Of a stretch of 64,000 nucleotides of DNA, positions 51,207-60,581 are shown piece after piece. The position numbers were made by a program, and so were the translations under genes. The DNA is from Lentilactobacillus fungorum (GTDB lineage: Bacteria > Bacillota > Bacilli > Lactobacillales > Lactobacillaceae), in assembly GCF_016860605.1 (NCBI RefSeq), contig NZ_BNJR01000017.1, forward strand, positions 62,001-126,000, in the 5' to 3' direction. Position 1 is the first letter of the stretch. Every line of letters starts with the position of its first letter. A model generated the notes under the pieces. That model saw only the letters and a list, made by a program, of their open reading frames with translations, made no database searches and was not told the origin of the DNA.

Positions 51207-53918
51207 ATGAAAGACACTATTCTAAAATTACACAGAAATCGGCTGTTTACGTTGTTAGTATGGCTGATTATCGTTTTTATTGCAATTATTTCAGCACCCA
51301 ACATCACAGACGCGCTACAATCATATAGTCAACCAACCTTTAACACAAATTCACAGCCTGCAAAAGCTAACCGCCTACGCCAGCAATGGGGCTATCAATT
51401 GGGCAACACGACTTCAGTTAACGTGGTTTATGAAAATCCAAAGGGAAAAATCACGGACGCTCAGCAAGTCAAAATCAATAACGCCCTTAACAAGCTCAAA
51501 CGCCACCAATCTTATTACAGCATTAAGAAAATCGTTACGTTAAGTACGAATGTCGCCGGCAAGAATCAGCTTCAGTCAAAGGACGGTTCAACTCAAATGG
51601 CTTCCTTAGATTTGGACGCCAACGGCAATACGCTAAGAGTATTGGTTAATGAGCTTGTCTCACAGGTAAAAGCTAAGGGGTTAAAATCTTATGTTACCAG
51701 TCCCGAAATTATCCGTGACGTTAATAATCAGAAAAATTCACAAGTCACGCAGCTGGTCTTAATTGCGTTATTCATTGTCTCAATCTTGATTGTTGGTATT
51801 TATTTCCGATCTGTATTTGCGCCACTCATTTCTTTTATTACGCTATTTTCGGCTTTTGTGACCGCTTATAGTCTGTCACTTAATTTATCAAAGCTCTTTG
51901 ACCTGCCGTTTTCCCAGTATGTTCCACTTGAAATTGGAATTGCCACGCTCACGATTGGGACGATCTGGAATATCTACCTTTACCGCAAGCTTAGAAGCGT
52001 CTTAGCATTACAGCGAGAAGGCACTTACGCCACCAAACAAGTTGTCGCTGCCTTAAGGTTTCCAATCACTGTTGTTGGGGGTAGCTTGGCGCTCATTTTC
52101 TTCGCCTGCAGCTTTGTCAATTACGATCAAATTCAAGCACTCTGGTCCCTCGGAATTACTTATATCGTCTTAGTGTTAGCAACGATCACGTTAAACGCTG
52201 TCTTTACCGCCGCCCTGGGAGAAAGTCTTTTTTGGCCGGCCAATGCGCCGCTAACCACAATGAAATCCCATTTTTGGACGCGAGCGACCGAATTTTCCCT
52301 CTGGCAGCCAATCGCGAGTGTCTTAGTCGTTCTCTACATTACTTTGCCATTCATTTATTTCTATCACAATAGTTTAAACTTTTCGCCAATGACCAATCTA
52401 ACTCAAACTAATCAGGCAACTAAGGGCGCCCAATTACTGCAGGCCCATTTTTCTGCCGGCAAGGCCACTCCGATTACGGTTTATCTCAAAAACGATCGGC
52501 CACTAGATAATGAAAAGTATCTCCAGCACCTTGATGCTCTAACCACCAAGCTTCAGCATACCCAAGGCGTGGATGCCGTTTATTCTTTGACACAACCAGG
52601 CGGGATGCCAATTGAAAAATACTATGTTTCCAACCAGCTTCAATCAATTGGGTTAAATGCCAAAGAAGCTACCGGCCAACTTTCACAAGCTTCAAGCAGC
52701 ATCAAAAACAGCAACCGCAATCTTAATTTGGCTTCGCTTAAGCAACAAGTGAAAGACATGGCTAACTTAGTGAAACGCAGTAATCAAATTATTAGTGACA
52801 GCAGTCAGTTAGCTACTCAAGTTAATCGAGCGGCAGCTCATTCCAGCAGTGCTGTTCAACAAAGCGCTTCGCGTCGTGTTAGCGCCTATCAGGCCAAGAT
52901 CAATGAACTCAATCAGTCACTTCAAGCGGTTTCTAGCGGCCTTAACCAATTGAGCACAGAAGGTCAGGTGATCCAAAACTACGGTCAAAACAGCTATAAC
53001 AATCTTCAAAACTACAGCCAACAGATTGATCAGGTTCAAAAGCAACTTAAAAAAGTCAGCAACCAGGTTCACGGTTCAACCAACCAGTTAAATGGCATTT
53101 ATGATTATCTAAACGGTCTCCAACAATCCGGCGCGGCTAATGTTTACTACATCACCAAGGCGCAATTAGCTGACACCGACTTTTTGCAGACGAGGCTGAA
53201 TTACACGAGTGCCAACAAAAAGATCACCACTTTACAGATTGTGATGAAAAACGCACCTTCCAGCCAATCAAACATCCAACAAGTTAATCGAATCCGTGAT
53301 CAAATTAACTTACAGTTAAGGGGAACGCCGCTTGCCAAGGCGCAAGTTGCCATCAGCGGCGAACCGGTAACCCAGGCCATTAACCAATCCAAACTGAATC
53401 ACCATTTCATCTCCTTGCTGGCAATTGTGATTATCGGTGTCTTAGCATCCGTTTTCATTGTCAGTCGAGCAATTCTGCAGCCGTTTTATTGGACCATCAC
53501 CTTTTTAATGGCTGCCGTGACCGGCTTCCAACTTGCATACATTACCATGCGATTTGTTGTTAACATTAATCAATTTGATTGGCAGGTGCCACTGATTTCC
53601 GTGTCAATCCTAACAGCGATTGCTGCTTGGCAAATTGTCGCTTTGGGACTGTCCTTTAGGTACACGGAATTATCGCTTTTGGAATGGATTCGGCCAACGC
53701 TTGCCAGCTATGGCAAGATCATTCGCTATATTTTACTAGTCGTTCTTGCCTTAGCGATTGCCCTAACCTTTGGGGCGTCTTATGCGCTCATCGAAATTGC
53801 ACTAATCGTCCTCTATACCGTTTGTGTCTATTACTTGGTATTACCGTTAGTTATTTCCTCGCTTGGAAAGCTCTCGATAACTTTACCCAATAAGGACAAT
53901 CTGTTAAAAAATAAGTAA
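51207..53918 (+). CDS. MMPL/RND-family transporter
   Basis: A 903-residue membrane protein with the two-half RND layout. One N-terminal helix (about 14-32) precedes an extracellular domain (to about 180), five helices (about 185-385), a second extracellular domain (about 390-735) with long Gln/Ser-rich helical stretches that look like a coiled coil, and a second set of helices (about 738-890). Gram-positive MMPL (YdgH-like) proteins export lipids or drugs and some work with cell-wall assembly; the cargo here is unknown. The start is ATG 51207 after AGGGGA. It appears to be monocistronic. Confidence 0.85.
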   Translation: MKDTILKLHRNRLFTLLVWLIIVFIAIISAPNITDALQSYSQPTFNTNSQPAKANRLRQQWGYQLGNTTSVNVVYENPKGKITDAQQVKINNALNKLKRHQSYYSIKKIVTLSTNVAGKNQLQSKDGSTQMASLDLDANGNTLRVLVNELVSQVKAKGLKSYVTSPEIIRDVNNQKNSQVTQLVLIALFIVSILIVGIYFRSVFAPLISFITLFSAFVTAYSLSLNLSKLFDLPFSQYVPLEIGIATLTIGTIWNIYLYRKLRSVLALQREGTYATKQVVAALRFPITVVGGSLALIFFACSFVNYDQIQALWSLGITYIVLVLATITLNAVFTAALGESLFWPANAPLTTMKSHFWTRATEFSLWQPIASVLVVLYITLPFIYFYHNSLNFSPMTNLTQTNQATKGAQLLQAHFSAGKATPITVYLKNDRPLDNEKYLQHLDALTTKLQHTQGVDAVYSLTQPGGMPIEKYYVSNQLQSIGLNAKEATGQLSQASSSIKNSNRNLNLASLKQQVKDMANLVKRSNQIISDSSQLATQVNRAAAHSSSAVQQSASRRVSAYQAKINELNQSLQAVSSGLNQLSTEGQVIQNYGQNSYNNLQNYSQQIDQVQKQLKKVSNQVHGSTNQLNGIYDYLNGLQQSGAANVYYITKAQLADTDFLQTRLNYTSANKKITTLQIVMKNAPSSQSNIQQVNRIRDQINLQLRGTPLAKAQVAISGEPVTQAINQSKLNHHFISLLAIVIIGVLASVFIVSRAILQPFYWTITFLMAAVTGFQLAYITMRFVVNINQFDWQVPLISVSILTAIAAWQIVALGLSFRYTELSLLEWIRPTLASYGKIIRYILLVVLALAIALTFGASYALIEIALIVLYTVCVYYLVLPLVISSLGKLSITLPNKDNLLKNK

Positions 53919-53984
53919 GTGCTTGTCATTATGTATGATTAATTGTCACTTTGATAATTGGTAGACTATCATTTGCCAATTTCT

Positions 53985-54027
53985 TCACGAAGACCCATCC
54001 GAAATATTTCGTTTGGGTCTTCTTTTG
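53985..54027 (+). terminator. Terminator of the MMPL gene
   Basis: GAAGACCCA and TGGGTCTTC form the stem with an inner CGAAAT/ATTTCG, followed by TTTTG. Confidence 0.8.
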
Positions 54028-54126
54028 TTTCGTCATTTAACCCCTGTATGGCAACGTTTGTGACTTGACTATGCACTAATTTTACGCGAATGTTGCAAGG
54101 CCCCCACCTCTTTTAACTGCATTGCA

Positions 54127-54180
54127 AATAGTTTGTTACACGACTGCAACAAACTATTGTTACAGTATTCACTGTAAATT
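54127..54180. promoter_or_regulatory. Inverted repeat and WalR-like sites before the NlpC/P60 gene
   Basis: AATAGTTTGTT (54127-54137) and AACAAACTATT (54148-54158) are perfect inverted repeats. Across them TGTTAC-ACGAC-TGCAAC fits the WalR direct-repeat consensus TGTWAH-N5-TGTWAH with one mismatch. Autolysin-type genes are typical WalR targets, so the placement makes sense. Confidence 0.45.
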
Positions 54181-54201
54181 GATAGGGAGTTGTTGAAAAT
54201 T

Positions 54202-54672
54202 ATGAAATTACATAAACAAATTATTTTAAGTCTAGTTGCTTTCTTTGCACTATTAACCGCCGGCTTCACAACTACTGCTTCAGCTGCTAAGTTTGATACT
54301 GATGCCTCTTATTCACAATTGTATCAAGTTGCTAAGCAAAATCTCAGCAAGCCATATTCATATGGTGCCAATGGCCCTTCTGCATTTGATTGCTCTGGTT
54401 TTACCAGTTACGTTTATAAGAAGGGTGCCGATATTACTTTGCCACGAACTGCTCAAGCTCAATACAATGCAGGGAAAAAGGTCGCTTATAAGGATCTTCA
54501 AAAAGGTGATCTTGTCTTCTTCGGCTGGAACGCATCAGCTATTTCTCACGTTGGTTTGTACGTTGGCAACGGCAAAATGATCGACGCACAAAATCGCGGT
54601 GTTATCACTGAAACTGTTAAAGCACCTTGGTGGGATTACGTTGGTTCAGCTCACATCGCTGATTTCGATTAA
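54202..54672 (+). CDS. Secreted NlpC/P60 peptidoglycan hydrolase
   Basis: A 156-residue protein with a signal peptide (about 1-29, ending ASA-A) and a single NlpC/P60 domain. The catalytic Cys is in FDCSGFTSYVY and the His in SHVGLYVGNGKMIDA; a third polar residue follows. It probably cleaves peptide bonds in the peptidoglycan stem (D-iGlu to diamino acid). It has no binding domain, so it is a minimal version. ATG 54202 is chosen although AGGGAG is 12 bases away; TTG 54193 is an alternative. An inverted repeat lies upstream. Confidence 0.9.
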   Translation: MKLHKQIILSLVAFFALLTAGFTTTASAAKFDTDASYSQLYQVAKQNLSKPYSYGANGPSAFDCSGFTSYVYKKGADITLPRTAQAQYNAGKKVAYKDLQKGDLVFFGWNASAISHVGLYVGNGKMIDAQNRGVITETVKAPWWDYVGSAHIADFD

Positions 54673-54721
54673 TACTTATATCTAACAATTCAACTACTAT
54701 CATCGACATAATAAAATTGAG

Positions 54722-54752
54722 AAGGACTGGAACTTGATTTCAGTTCTTTTTT
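54722..54752 (+). terminator. Terminator of the NlpC/P60 gene
   Basis: AAGGACTGGA pairs with TTTCAGTTCTT (with a G-U pair), followed by TTTTTT. Confidence 0.7.
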
Positions 54753-54807
54753 CATGTATTCAGCTAGCTGATTATGATGGGCTGCATTAAACTATCAAAG
54801 GACCGAT

Positions 54808-55926
54808 GTGAATGCAATGGTAAAATCAAATCCCCAACAAAATTTAACGACAGCAGACATTGGTGATTATCTCAAACTGGCTGCTTGCACTGCTGTCATG
54901 CTACAAACAATTTTAAGTTTCTCGCTAACAACTAATCCCAGTCACCAGGTCCAAACCTGGATTGGGATAGCATATAACTTCACCAAGTTCACCGCCCCAG
55001 CGTTTATTTTTGGCATTTTATATACCACCATTCGAACCTTCAATCCCACGCTGACTTATCACCATTATTTACACAACCAATGGCGGGCAACCCTTGTGCC
55101 CACAATTTGGTGGACCAGCATTTATTTGCTGACAATGCCCGGTCTCCAACAAGTTAACCATTACCATACCTTAATCCAGTTCGGTTGGCAATTTATCAAC
55201 GGTAACGCTGCCCCTCATCTTTGGTACAACACCATGATGATTCAGTTTATTTTTCTTATGCCACTTTTTTGGTTATTGGCCGACTGGGTCGCTAATCGGG
55301 CTGGCCGTGGTTGGTTCGTCTTTGTCATTACTAGCCTCGGATATTGGGGGTGGTTAATTGGGTATGATCAGCTGGTTTTTCACGGACCGTTTATGACTAA
55401 TTGGTATTTACTTGACCGAGTCTTCGTCAGTTTTAGTTTATACGGAATCGGCGGTCTCCTAGCCTGGCAATTCCGAAAGGCCTTTAGCAAGTTACTGCGA
55501 TTCTGGCCAATTATTTTGATCATCGCTTTGGGATGTTTTTATTGGATTAACCTCAATTTGTTTCACTTTGGTTATCCCATTAAGCTGGCAAACGCCACCT
55601 ACTATCGCCCATCAATGGCATTCTATGATCTGTCGGTTATTTTATTAATTTCAGCCGTTGGCAACTGGCAAATCAATCGCCAGTATCAATTGACCTATTT
55701 GGTTCATTATCTTGCCAACTACGCCTACCGCGCCTTTTTATCAACCGTTTTTTGGCAGCAGCTTCTTCGGTTAATCTTTGGCAGACAATTAATCGCCCAA
55801 ACGCCTTTGATCGGCATTATCGTCGTCTATGTTGGAACTTGGATACTGTCGTTTACCTCGGCAATCATTATCAGCATGGGCTGGCAACGAATTAAAAGCG
55901 GGATTTTTGTCCATTGGCGCAAATAA
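54808..55926 (+). CDS. Acyltransferase-3-like membrane protein
   Basis: A 372-residue protein with about ten hydrophobic helices. Its general layout and segments such as KFTAPAFIFGILYTT and TLVPTIWWTSIYLLTMP resemble the acyltransferase 3 (OatA N-terminal/WecH) family, which moves acyl groups to sugars at the outer membrane face. The usual N-terminal R-x-x-D-x-x-R-x-x-A motif is only poorly kept (YLKLAACTAVMLQ), so activity is uncertain. The start is GTG 54808 after AAAGGA; ATG 54817 is an alternative. A terminator follows at once. Confidence 0.7.
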   Translation: MNAMVKSNPQQNLTTADIGDYLKLAACTAVMLQTILSFSLTTNPSHQVQTWIGIAYNFTKFTAPAFIFGILYTTIRTFNPTLTYHHYLHNQWRATLVPTIWWTSIYLLTMPGLQQVNHYHTLIQFGWQFINGNAAPHLWYNTMMIQFIFLMPLFWLLADWVANRAGRGWFVFVITSLGYWGWLIGYDQLVFHGPFMTNWYLLDRVFVSFSLYGIGGLLAWQFRKAFSKLLRFWPIILIIALGCFYWINLNLFHFGYPIKLANATYYRPSMAFYDLSVILLISAVGNWQINRQYQLTYLVHYLANYAYRAFLSTVFWQQLLRLIFGRQLIAQTPLIGIIVVYVGTWILSFTSAIIISMGWQRIKSGIFVHWRK

Positions 55927-55928
55927 AA

Positions 55929-55960
55929 ACACGCTAGAATTTTCTTCTGGCGTGCTTTGA
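55929..55960 (+). terminator. Terminator of the acyltransferase-like gene
   Basis: AACACGCTAGAA and TTCTGGCGTGCTT pair with a G-U, followed by a short T tract. Confidence 0.65.
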
Positions 55961-56018
55961 TCTTACAAATTGAATGATCCTTGGAACCCGTTCAACCCAA
56001 CGCGAACGAAGCGGTCAC

Positions 56019-56441
56019 TCACACTTTCTCCATATTAATATGGGGAATGCCCACTTCGACAAACGGTTGCCCATAGGTTTTAAACCCAAGTGTCTGATAA
56101 AAGCCAACGGCGGTTTGCTGGGCACCTAAATAAAACCGTGTGGAATTAGCAAACCGGTCATCATTCAAAATAGTCTGTAATAACTGCTTGGCATAACCCT
56201 GGTGCCGAAAACGCTTCTCGGTTGCTACCCGTTGAATGTGGACACCCATCTCCGTTACCGTGGTTCGAGCTGTCGCAACTGGCCTATTGTCAACATAAGC
56301 CACAAAGTGAACAGCTTTTGAGTCGGTGCCATCGAATTCATCTTGTTCGTCAATCCCCTGCTCTTCCACAAAGACATGGCGACGAATCGTTCGGGCATCT
56401 TGATATGTGTCATCAAGTTGATCTGTTTCTTTAATTTTCAA
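56019..56441 (-). CDS. GNAT-family N-acetyltransferase (YjcF/ElaA-like)
   Basis: A 140-residue acetyltransferase. The N-terminal RRHVFVEEQGIDEQDEFDGTD is the mark of the ElaA/YjcF subgroup. The acetyl-CoA site is IQRVATEKRFRHQGYAKQLL (R-x-x-G-x-A), and AVGFYQTLGFKTYG gives the usual end. The substrate is unknown. The start is TTG 56441, five bases after TAGGA. It is convergent with the acyltransferase-like gene. Confidence 0.9.
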   Translation of the reverse strand: MKIKETDQLDDTYQDARTIRRHVFVEEQGIDEQDEFDGTDSKAVHFVAYVDNRPVATARTTVTEMGVHIQRVATEKRFRHQGYAKQLLQTILNDDRFANSTRFYLGAQQTAVGFYQTLGFKTYGQPFVEVGIPHINMEKV

Positions 56442-56570
56442 AATGGTCCTACCTAGTGAATTAGTTTATTTACAATATGTGTGGTCAACGGGCTGGGCAA
56501 CAACTTAAAGAAGTTGGCTACTGCCAATTTTACTAAAATCACGCAGGAATAACTCAACCCCTCCTGCATA

Positions 56571-57227
56571 TTACTCATTATACGCCGTAACCGTAACGTT
56601 ATCACCATCAAATGCTAACTTTGTTAAACTTCCATTTGCTGGTCGCTCAGTGACATCATATTTACCGTTCCCATAGCGCTCCACCACGCTCAATAACGTG
56701 TTACCATGGCTGATTAACAAAACATTATCGCCATCTTGAATTTTAGGATTGCGCTTAATCAGGTCAAACCCTTGATCCAAGCGGTGCCAATATTCTTGAT
56801 TGTTTTCCGCCTGATGGAAGGGATCAGCGTCTTTTAAATAATCTTTTGCTTTACCAATTGAATATTTTTCAACGATGTCTTTAAAGGTTGGCAACCCGTG
56901 AGGCGCCCCAGCCAAATACCAAGCTTGCGACATATCGTTTCCTTCAAAATAACCGTAGAACTCTTCTCTAAAAAACGGTGACGTCTCCGGCCCTTTAATA
57001 TCAGATGCCTGGTTATGAGACAAAATCACTTTCGCCGTTTTCTCAGCACGAGTCGTGTCACTACAATAAGCTGCCGCAAATTTGATACCTTTTAGCTTTT
57101 CTGCCGTATCAACCGCATTTTGAATCCCCTTATCGGTCAGTGGCGAATTGCTCCAGCCTTGAAGCTTATTGTAAATGTTGAAATAGGTTTGTCCATGGCG
57201 CACCATATACAACGTAAATTGACTCAT
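56571..57227 (-). CDS. Histidine phosphatase family protein (phosphoglycerate-mutase-like)
   Basis: A 218-residue protein of the histidine phosphatase superfamily. MVRHGQTYFN near the start holds the phospho-accepting His, a second Arg follows in SNSPLTDKG, an acidic residue sits in FFREEFYGYFEG, and LLISHGNTLLSVV gives the second His. It is a small-molecule phosphatase more likely than a glycolytic mutase, because the mutase substrate loop is not conserved. ATG 57227 gives the best spacing to AGGAAG; GTG 57233 lies too close. It is divergent from the LTA synthase gene. Confidence 0.9.
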   Translation of the reverse strand: MSQFTLYMVRHGQTYFNIYNKLQGWSNSPLTDKGIQNAVDTAEKLKGIKFAAAYCSDTTRAEKTAKVILSHNQASDIKGPETSPFFREEFYGYFEGNDMSQAWYLAGAPHGLPTFKDIVEKYSIGKAKDYLKDADPFHQAENNQEYWHRLDQGFDLIKRNPKIQDGDNVLLISHGNTLLSVVERYGNGKYDVTERPANGSLTKLAFDGDNVTVTAYNE

Positions 57228-57390
57228 CATCACACTTCCTTTACCCTTTAATGGTTTAAGTATAACAATAATTTTGGCTGGCGTTCATCTAAATCATTTT
57301 AAGATTTAGGCAAAATCTTACCTATTTAGTTAATTTCATCAAATTATTTGATAAGATAAAACAAGCAATAATTATGAAGGAGCAGACACT

Positions 57391-59535
57391 TTGAAATTCG
57401 TTAATATGATACTTGAGAAAAGCAGCACGCGTAAAGGGTTTCTAATCTTGTTAGTCACCTGCTTTTGGCTTAAAACGATGCTGGCTTACTTTGCTGACTT
57501 CAGATTAGGCATCACTAATCCCTTCCAATTTCTCATAGTTTTAATTAATCCATTGGCGACAACCGGCTTGCTGGTTGGCATCGCCCTATACTTTAAACGG
57601 GCCCGCTTCTTTTATCCAATCGCCTTGTTAATTTCAATCCTAAACACCGTCTTGCTTTACTTAAACGTCATTTACTTTCGTGAATTCACTGATTTTATGA
57701 CCGTCAGCACCATGACCGGCTATTCGAAAGTTAATCAGGGGCTAAGCGGTAGCTCCCTGGCCTTGACTAATATTCACGATATCTTGTACTGGCTTGATCT
57801 AATAATCATTTTGATCCTATTGGTTTTGAAGAAAATCAAAATTGATCCCCGGCCACTCAATCGGCGGATTGGTTTGGCAGTCACTTCATTTTGTATGCTT
57901 TTTTTTACAATCAACCTCTCTTTGGCTGAAATGGACCGCCCTCAATTACTATCACGGACGTTTGACCGGACGTACGTCGTCAAATACTTAGGCATCGACG
58001 CCTTTACCGTCTATGATGCAGTCAAATCACAGCACAATAACGATTTGCGGGCAACAGCGACCAAGTCCGAATTAAATGATGTCTTAAAATTCACAAACGG
58101 GCACTACGCTAAGCCAAATAAGAAATACTATGGCATTGCCAAAGGTAAAAACGTCATCATTATTCATTTGGAAAGTTTCCAACAATTCTTAATTGGCCAA
58201 AAAATTAACGGCCAAGAAGTTACCCCATTTTTAAACAAACTTTACCGCAGTAAATCGTCCTATGCTTTCAAGAACTTCTTTCACCAAGTTGGCCAAGGCA
58301 AAACTTCTGACGCCGAAAACATGCTGGAAACCAGCACTTATGGCTTACCTCAAGGATCGCTGTTTGCTCAGTTAGGCAGCGATAACACTTTCCAAGCTGC
58401 CCCAGCCATTCTTAAGCAGCGCCGGGATTATACGAGTGCCGTTTTCCATGGAAACATTGCCAGTTTCTGGAACCGAAACAACGTTTACAAAAATATGGGG
58501 TATCAGTACTTCTTTGATGCTAGCTATTACGACACGTCAGGCGATCGTTCGCTGGGATATGGTTTAAAGGATAAGCTATTGTTCCGCGATTCTGTCAAAT
58601 ACCTCCAAAATCTTCAACAACCCTTCTACGTCAAATATCTCACCGTTACCAACCACTTCCCGTTTGACCTCGATAAAGAAGATACCAACTTTAAGACAAC
58701 TGACACCCAAGATGAAGTCGTTGATAACTACTTCCTAACAGCTCATTATCTCGACCAATCCGTTCACGAATTCTATAATTACCTGCGAAAAACCGGGTTA
58801 TTGAAGAAGTCCGTCATTGTTTTGTATGGTGATCATTACGGCATTTCTGACTCAGAAAATAAAAACTTGGCCAAAGCGATTCACCGTGATCCAGACGACT
58901 GGGACGATTTTGACAACGCCCAACTCCAACGGGTACCGTTTATCATCAATATTCCAGGTCGAAAGGACGGGTACGTCTCCAGCAAATACGCTGGTGAAAT
59001 CGATGTCTTGCCGACGCTGATGCATTTGCTTGGGATCAGTACTAAACGCTACGTCCAATTTGGAACGGATATTTTCTCTAATCAACATGACCAAGTCGTC
59101 GCCTTTAGAAATCAAGATTGGGTTAGCCCAACCTTTACTTCAATTAGCGGAGACATTTACTCAAATCGAACCGGCCAACTGATGAAATTATCTAAGCGGC
59201 AACAGGCGCAAGTCAAAGTGAACAAAAAACGGGTTCAAACTGAGCTTTCCCTTTCAGATTCGCTGAATGAAAAAAATCTTTTGCGCTTCTATCACCCAAA
59301 GGGCTTTGAAAGTATTGATCCGCGAAAATACAATTACGCCAACGAATATCAAAAGGAAAAGCGGATTGAAGCCAAACGTGGTAAGCAATCAACCAGTCTA
59401 TTCTCAAAGAATGGTAATCGATCAACGATCAAAGATTACACTACCGATGCACCAGAAATTCATCACAAGTCCAGTGATACGAACCGAATCAAGATTACCA
59501 ATCCTGACGCAACCAATAACGATAGCAGCCGTTAA
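57391..59535 (+). CDS. Lipoteichoic acid synthase (LtaS family)
   Basis: A 714-residue enzyme with five N-terminal membrane helices (about 16-190) and an extracellular sulfatase-fold domain (about 245-620). Catalytic marks are HLESFQQF with Glu as metal ligand, GQGKTSDAENMLETST with the nucleophilic Thr, YVKYLTVTNHFPFDL and LYGDHYG with Asp-His metal ligands. It polymerises glycerol phosphate from phosphatidylglycerol and needs manganese. The hydrophilic C-terminal 90 residues are Lys/Ser/Thr-rich. The start is TTG 57391 after AAGGAG. A channel gene follows after about 15 bp. Confidence 0.92.
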   Translation: MKFVNMILEKSSTRKGFLILLVTCFWLKTMLAYFADFRLGITNPFQFLIVLINPLATTGLLVGIALYFKRARFFYPIALLISILNTVLLYLNVIYFREFTDFMTVSTMTGYSKVNQGLSGSSLALTNIHDILYWLDLIIILILLVLKKIKIDPRPLNRRIGLAVTSFCMLFFTINLSLAEMDRPQLLSRTFDRTYVVKYLGIDAFTVYDAVKSQHNNDLRATATKSELNDVLKFTNGHYAKPNKKYYGIAKGKNVIIIHLESFQQFLIGQKINGQEVTPFLNKLYRSKSSYAFKNFFHQVGQGKTSDAENMLETSTYGLPQGSLFAQLGSDNTFQAAPAILKQRRDYTSAVFHGNIASFWNRNNVYKNMGYQYFFDASYYDTSGDRSLGYGLKDKLLFRDSVKYLQNLQQPFYVKYLTVTNHFPFDLDKEDTNFKTTDTQDEVVDNYFLTAHYLDQSVHEFYNYLRKTGLLKKSVIVLYGDHYGISDSENKNLAKAIHRDPDDWDDFDNAQLQRVPFIINIPGRKDGYVSSKYAGEIDVLPTLMHLLGISTKRYVQFGTDIFSNQHDQVVAFRNQDWVSPTFTSISGDIYSNRTGQLMKLSKRQQAQVKVNKKRVQTELSLSDSLNEKNLLRFYHPKGFESIDPRKYNYANEYQKEKRIEAKRGKQSTSLFSKNGNRSTIKDYTTDAPEIHHKSSDTNRIKITNPDATNNDSSR

Positions 59536-59552
59536 ATTGGGGGATGGCGCTC

Positions 59553-60335
59553 GTGAAGTCAGAAAGTCAAAAACTCAATATTCTGTTTTATAACATTCTC
59601 GTTGCAATTCTAGCGTTAGCCTCCTTTCTACTAGCGGCACTAGAACTTAACGGCCTCATCAGCTGGCAAAGGGGACCTTATCGGCTCATTTTTATGCTGA
59701 TTTGGTTGTTCTTCTTATCAGATTATGTGATTCGCTTTTTTAGAGCGGGATCGAAAAAAGACTTTTTGATCTCAAACTTGTTTGATTTAATCGCCCTGAT
59801 TCCTTCCCATCCCATCTTCGTATTCTTCCGTGTGGCGCGGATTTATTCGATCGTGCGTTATTACAATCTGCTTTGGAAATTCGGCTTATCAGGAAAATTC
59901 ACCAGGGCACTTCATCGATTTTTATACGATACCGGCTTCATTTACCTCCTGTCGATCAGTTTAGTCATTCTCATCTTTAGCTCATTGATTTTTGCCTCGT
60001 TTGAACATGATTCCCTGCAAAATTCACTCTGGTGGGCCATTACCACCGCGACAACTGTCGGCTATGGTGACGTGACCCCCAAAACGGATGGTGGCAAAAT
60101 TGTTGCTGCCATCTTGATGCTTGGTGGGATTGGCTTTCTTGGTTTATTAACTTCGACAATTACGGATTTTTTTACAAATGAAGATAAGCAAGATGCGCAA
60201 ACCAAAGCCCTTAAGCAACTTTCTAAACAGGTTAACCGGCTCACCAAGCAAGTCGATCGTTTGGAAAGCCAATTAAAGGCAACTTCTAATCAGTCAACGC
60301 CGGCTTCAGCAAAACACCTTAAAAAGAAACGGTAG
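59553..60335 (+). CDS. Voltage-gated-type potassium channel
   Basis: A 260-residue membrane protein with a six-helix ion-channel layout. S4-like FFRVARIYSIVRYYNLLWKF carries spaced Arg residues. The pore loop TTATTVGYGDVTP has the K+ selectivity filter TVGYG. A C-terminal helix (about 205-240; KQLSKQVNRLTKQVDRLESQL) looks like a coiled-coil tetramerisation domain. GTG 59553 is preferred because the GGGGG ribosome binding site runs straight into an ATG at 59544. It is probably co-transcribed with the LtaS gene, 17 bp upstream. Confidence 0.9.
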   Translation: MKSESQKLNILFYNILVAILALASFLLAALELNGLISWQRGPYRLIFMLIWLFFLSDYVIRFFRAGSKKDFLISNLFDLIALIPSHPIFVFFRVARIYSIVRYYNLLWKFGLSGKFTRALHRFLYDTGFIYLLSISLVILIFSSLIFASFEHDSLQNSLWWAITTATTVGYGDVTPKTDGGKIVAAILMLGGIGFLGLLTSTITDFFTNEDKQDAQTKALKQLSKQVNRLTKQVDRLESQLKATSNQSTPASAKHLKKKR

Positions 60336-60376
60336 CCACAATTAACTTAATTGTCAGCCATCGTTGATCAACTTAT

Positions 60377-60430
60377 TTAAGCCAATCATACCAGCATTCT
60401 CCAAGTCAACTGCTGATATGATTGGCTTAA
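60377..60430. repeat. 20-bp inverted repeat without a T tract
   Basis: TTAAGCCAATCATACCAGCA (60377-60396) and TGCTGATATGATTGGCTTAA (60411-60430) are complementary at 19 of 20 positions, with a 14-base loop. No T run follows on either strand, so it is a weak terminator at best and might be an RNA structure or an operator. The stretch 60336-60581 holds no other gene; a 66-codon minus frame has no ribosome binding site. Confidence 0.7.
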
Positions 60431-60581
60431 GCTTTGCCGTTACTTTGATCATTTTTTCCCAGCAACCCCAGTGACACCAACACTTCCAATCGATTTGCTG
60501 GGTTTCTTCTTCTAACGTTGATGCTATAGTAAGGATAGTATCAAGTAATTGCATAGATAATCTACAAGGGGGATTTAATTT

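Noticed and set aside
60354-60554. 66-codon minus-strand frame rich in Trp and Cys
   Set aside because: No ribosome binding site before its ATG, and half of it is made of the 20-bp inverted repeat.
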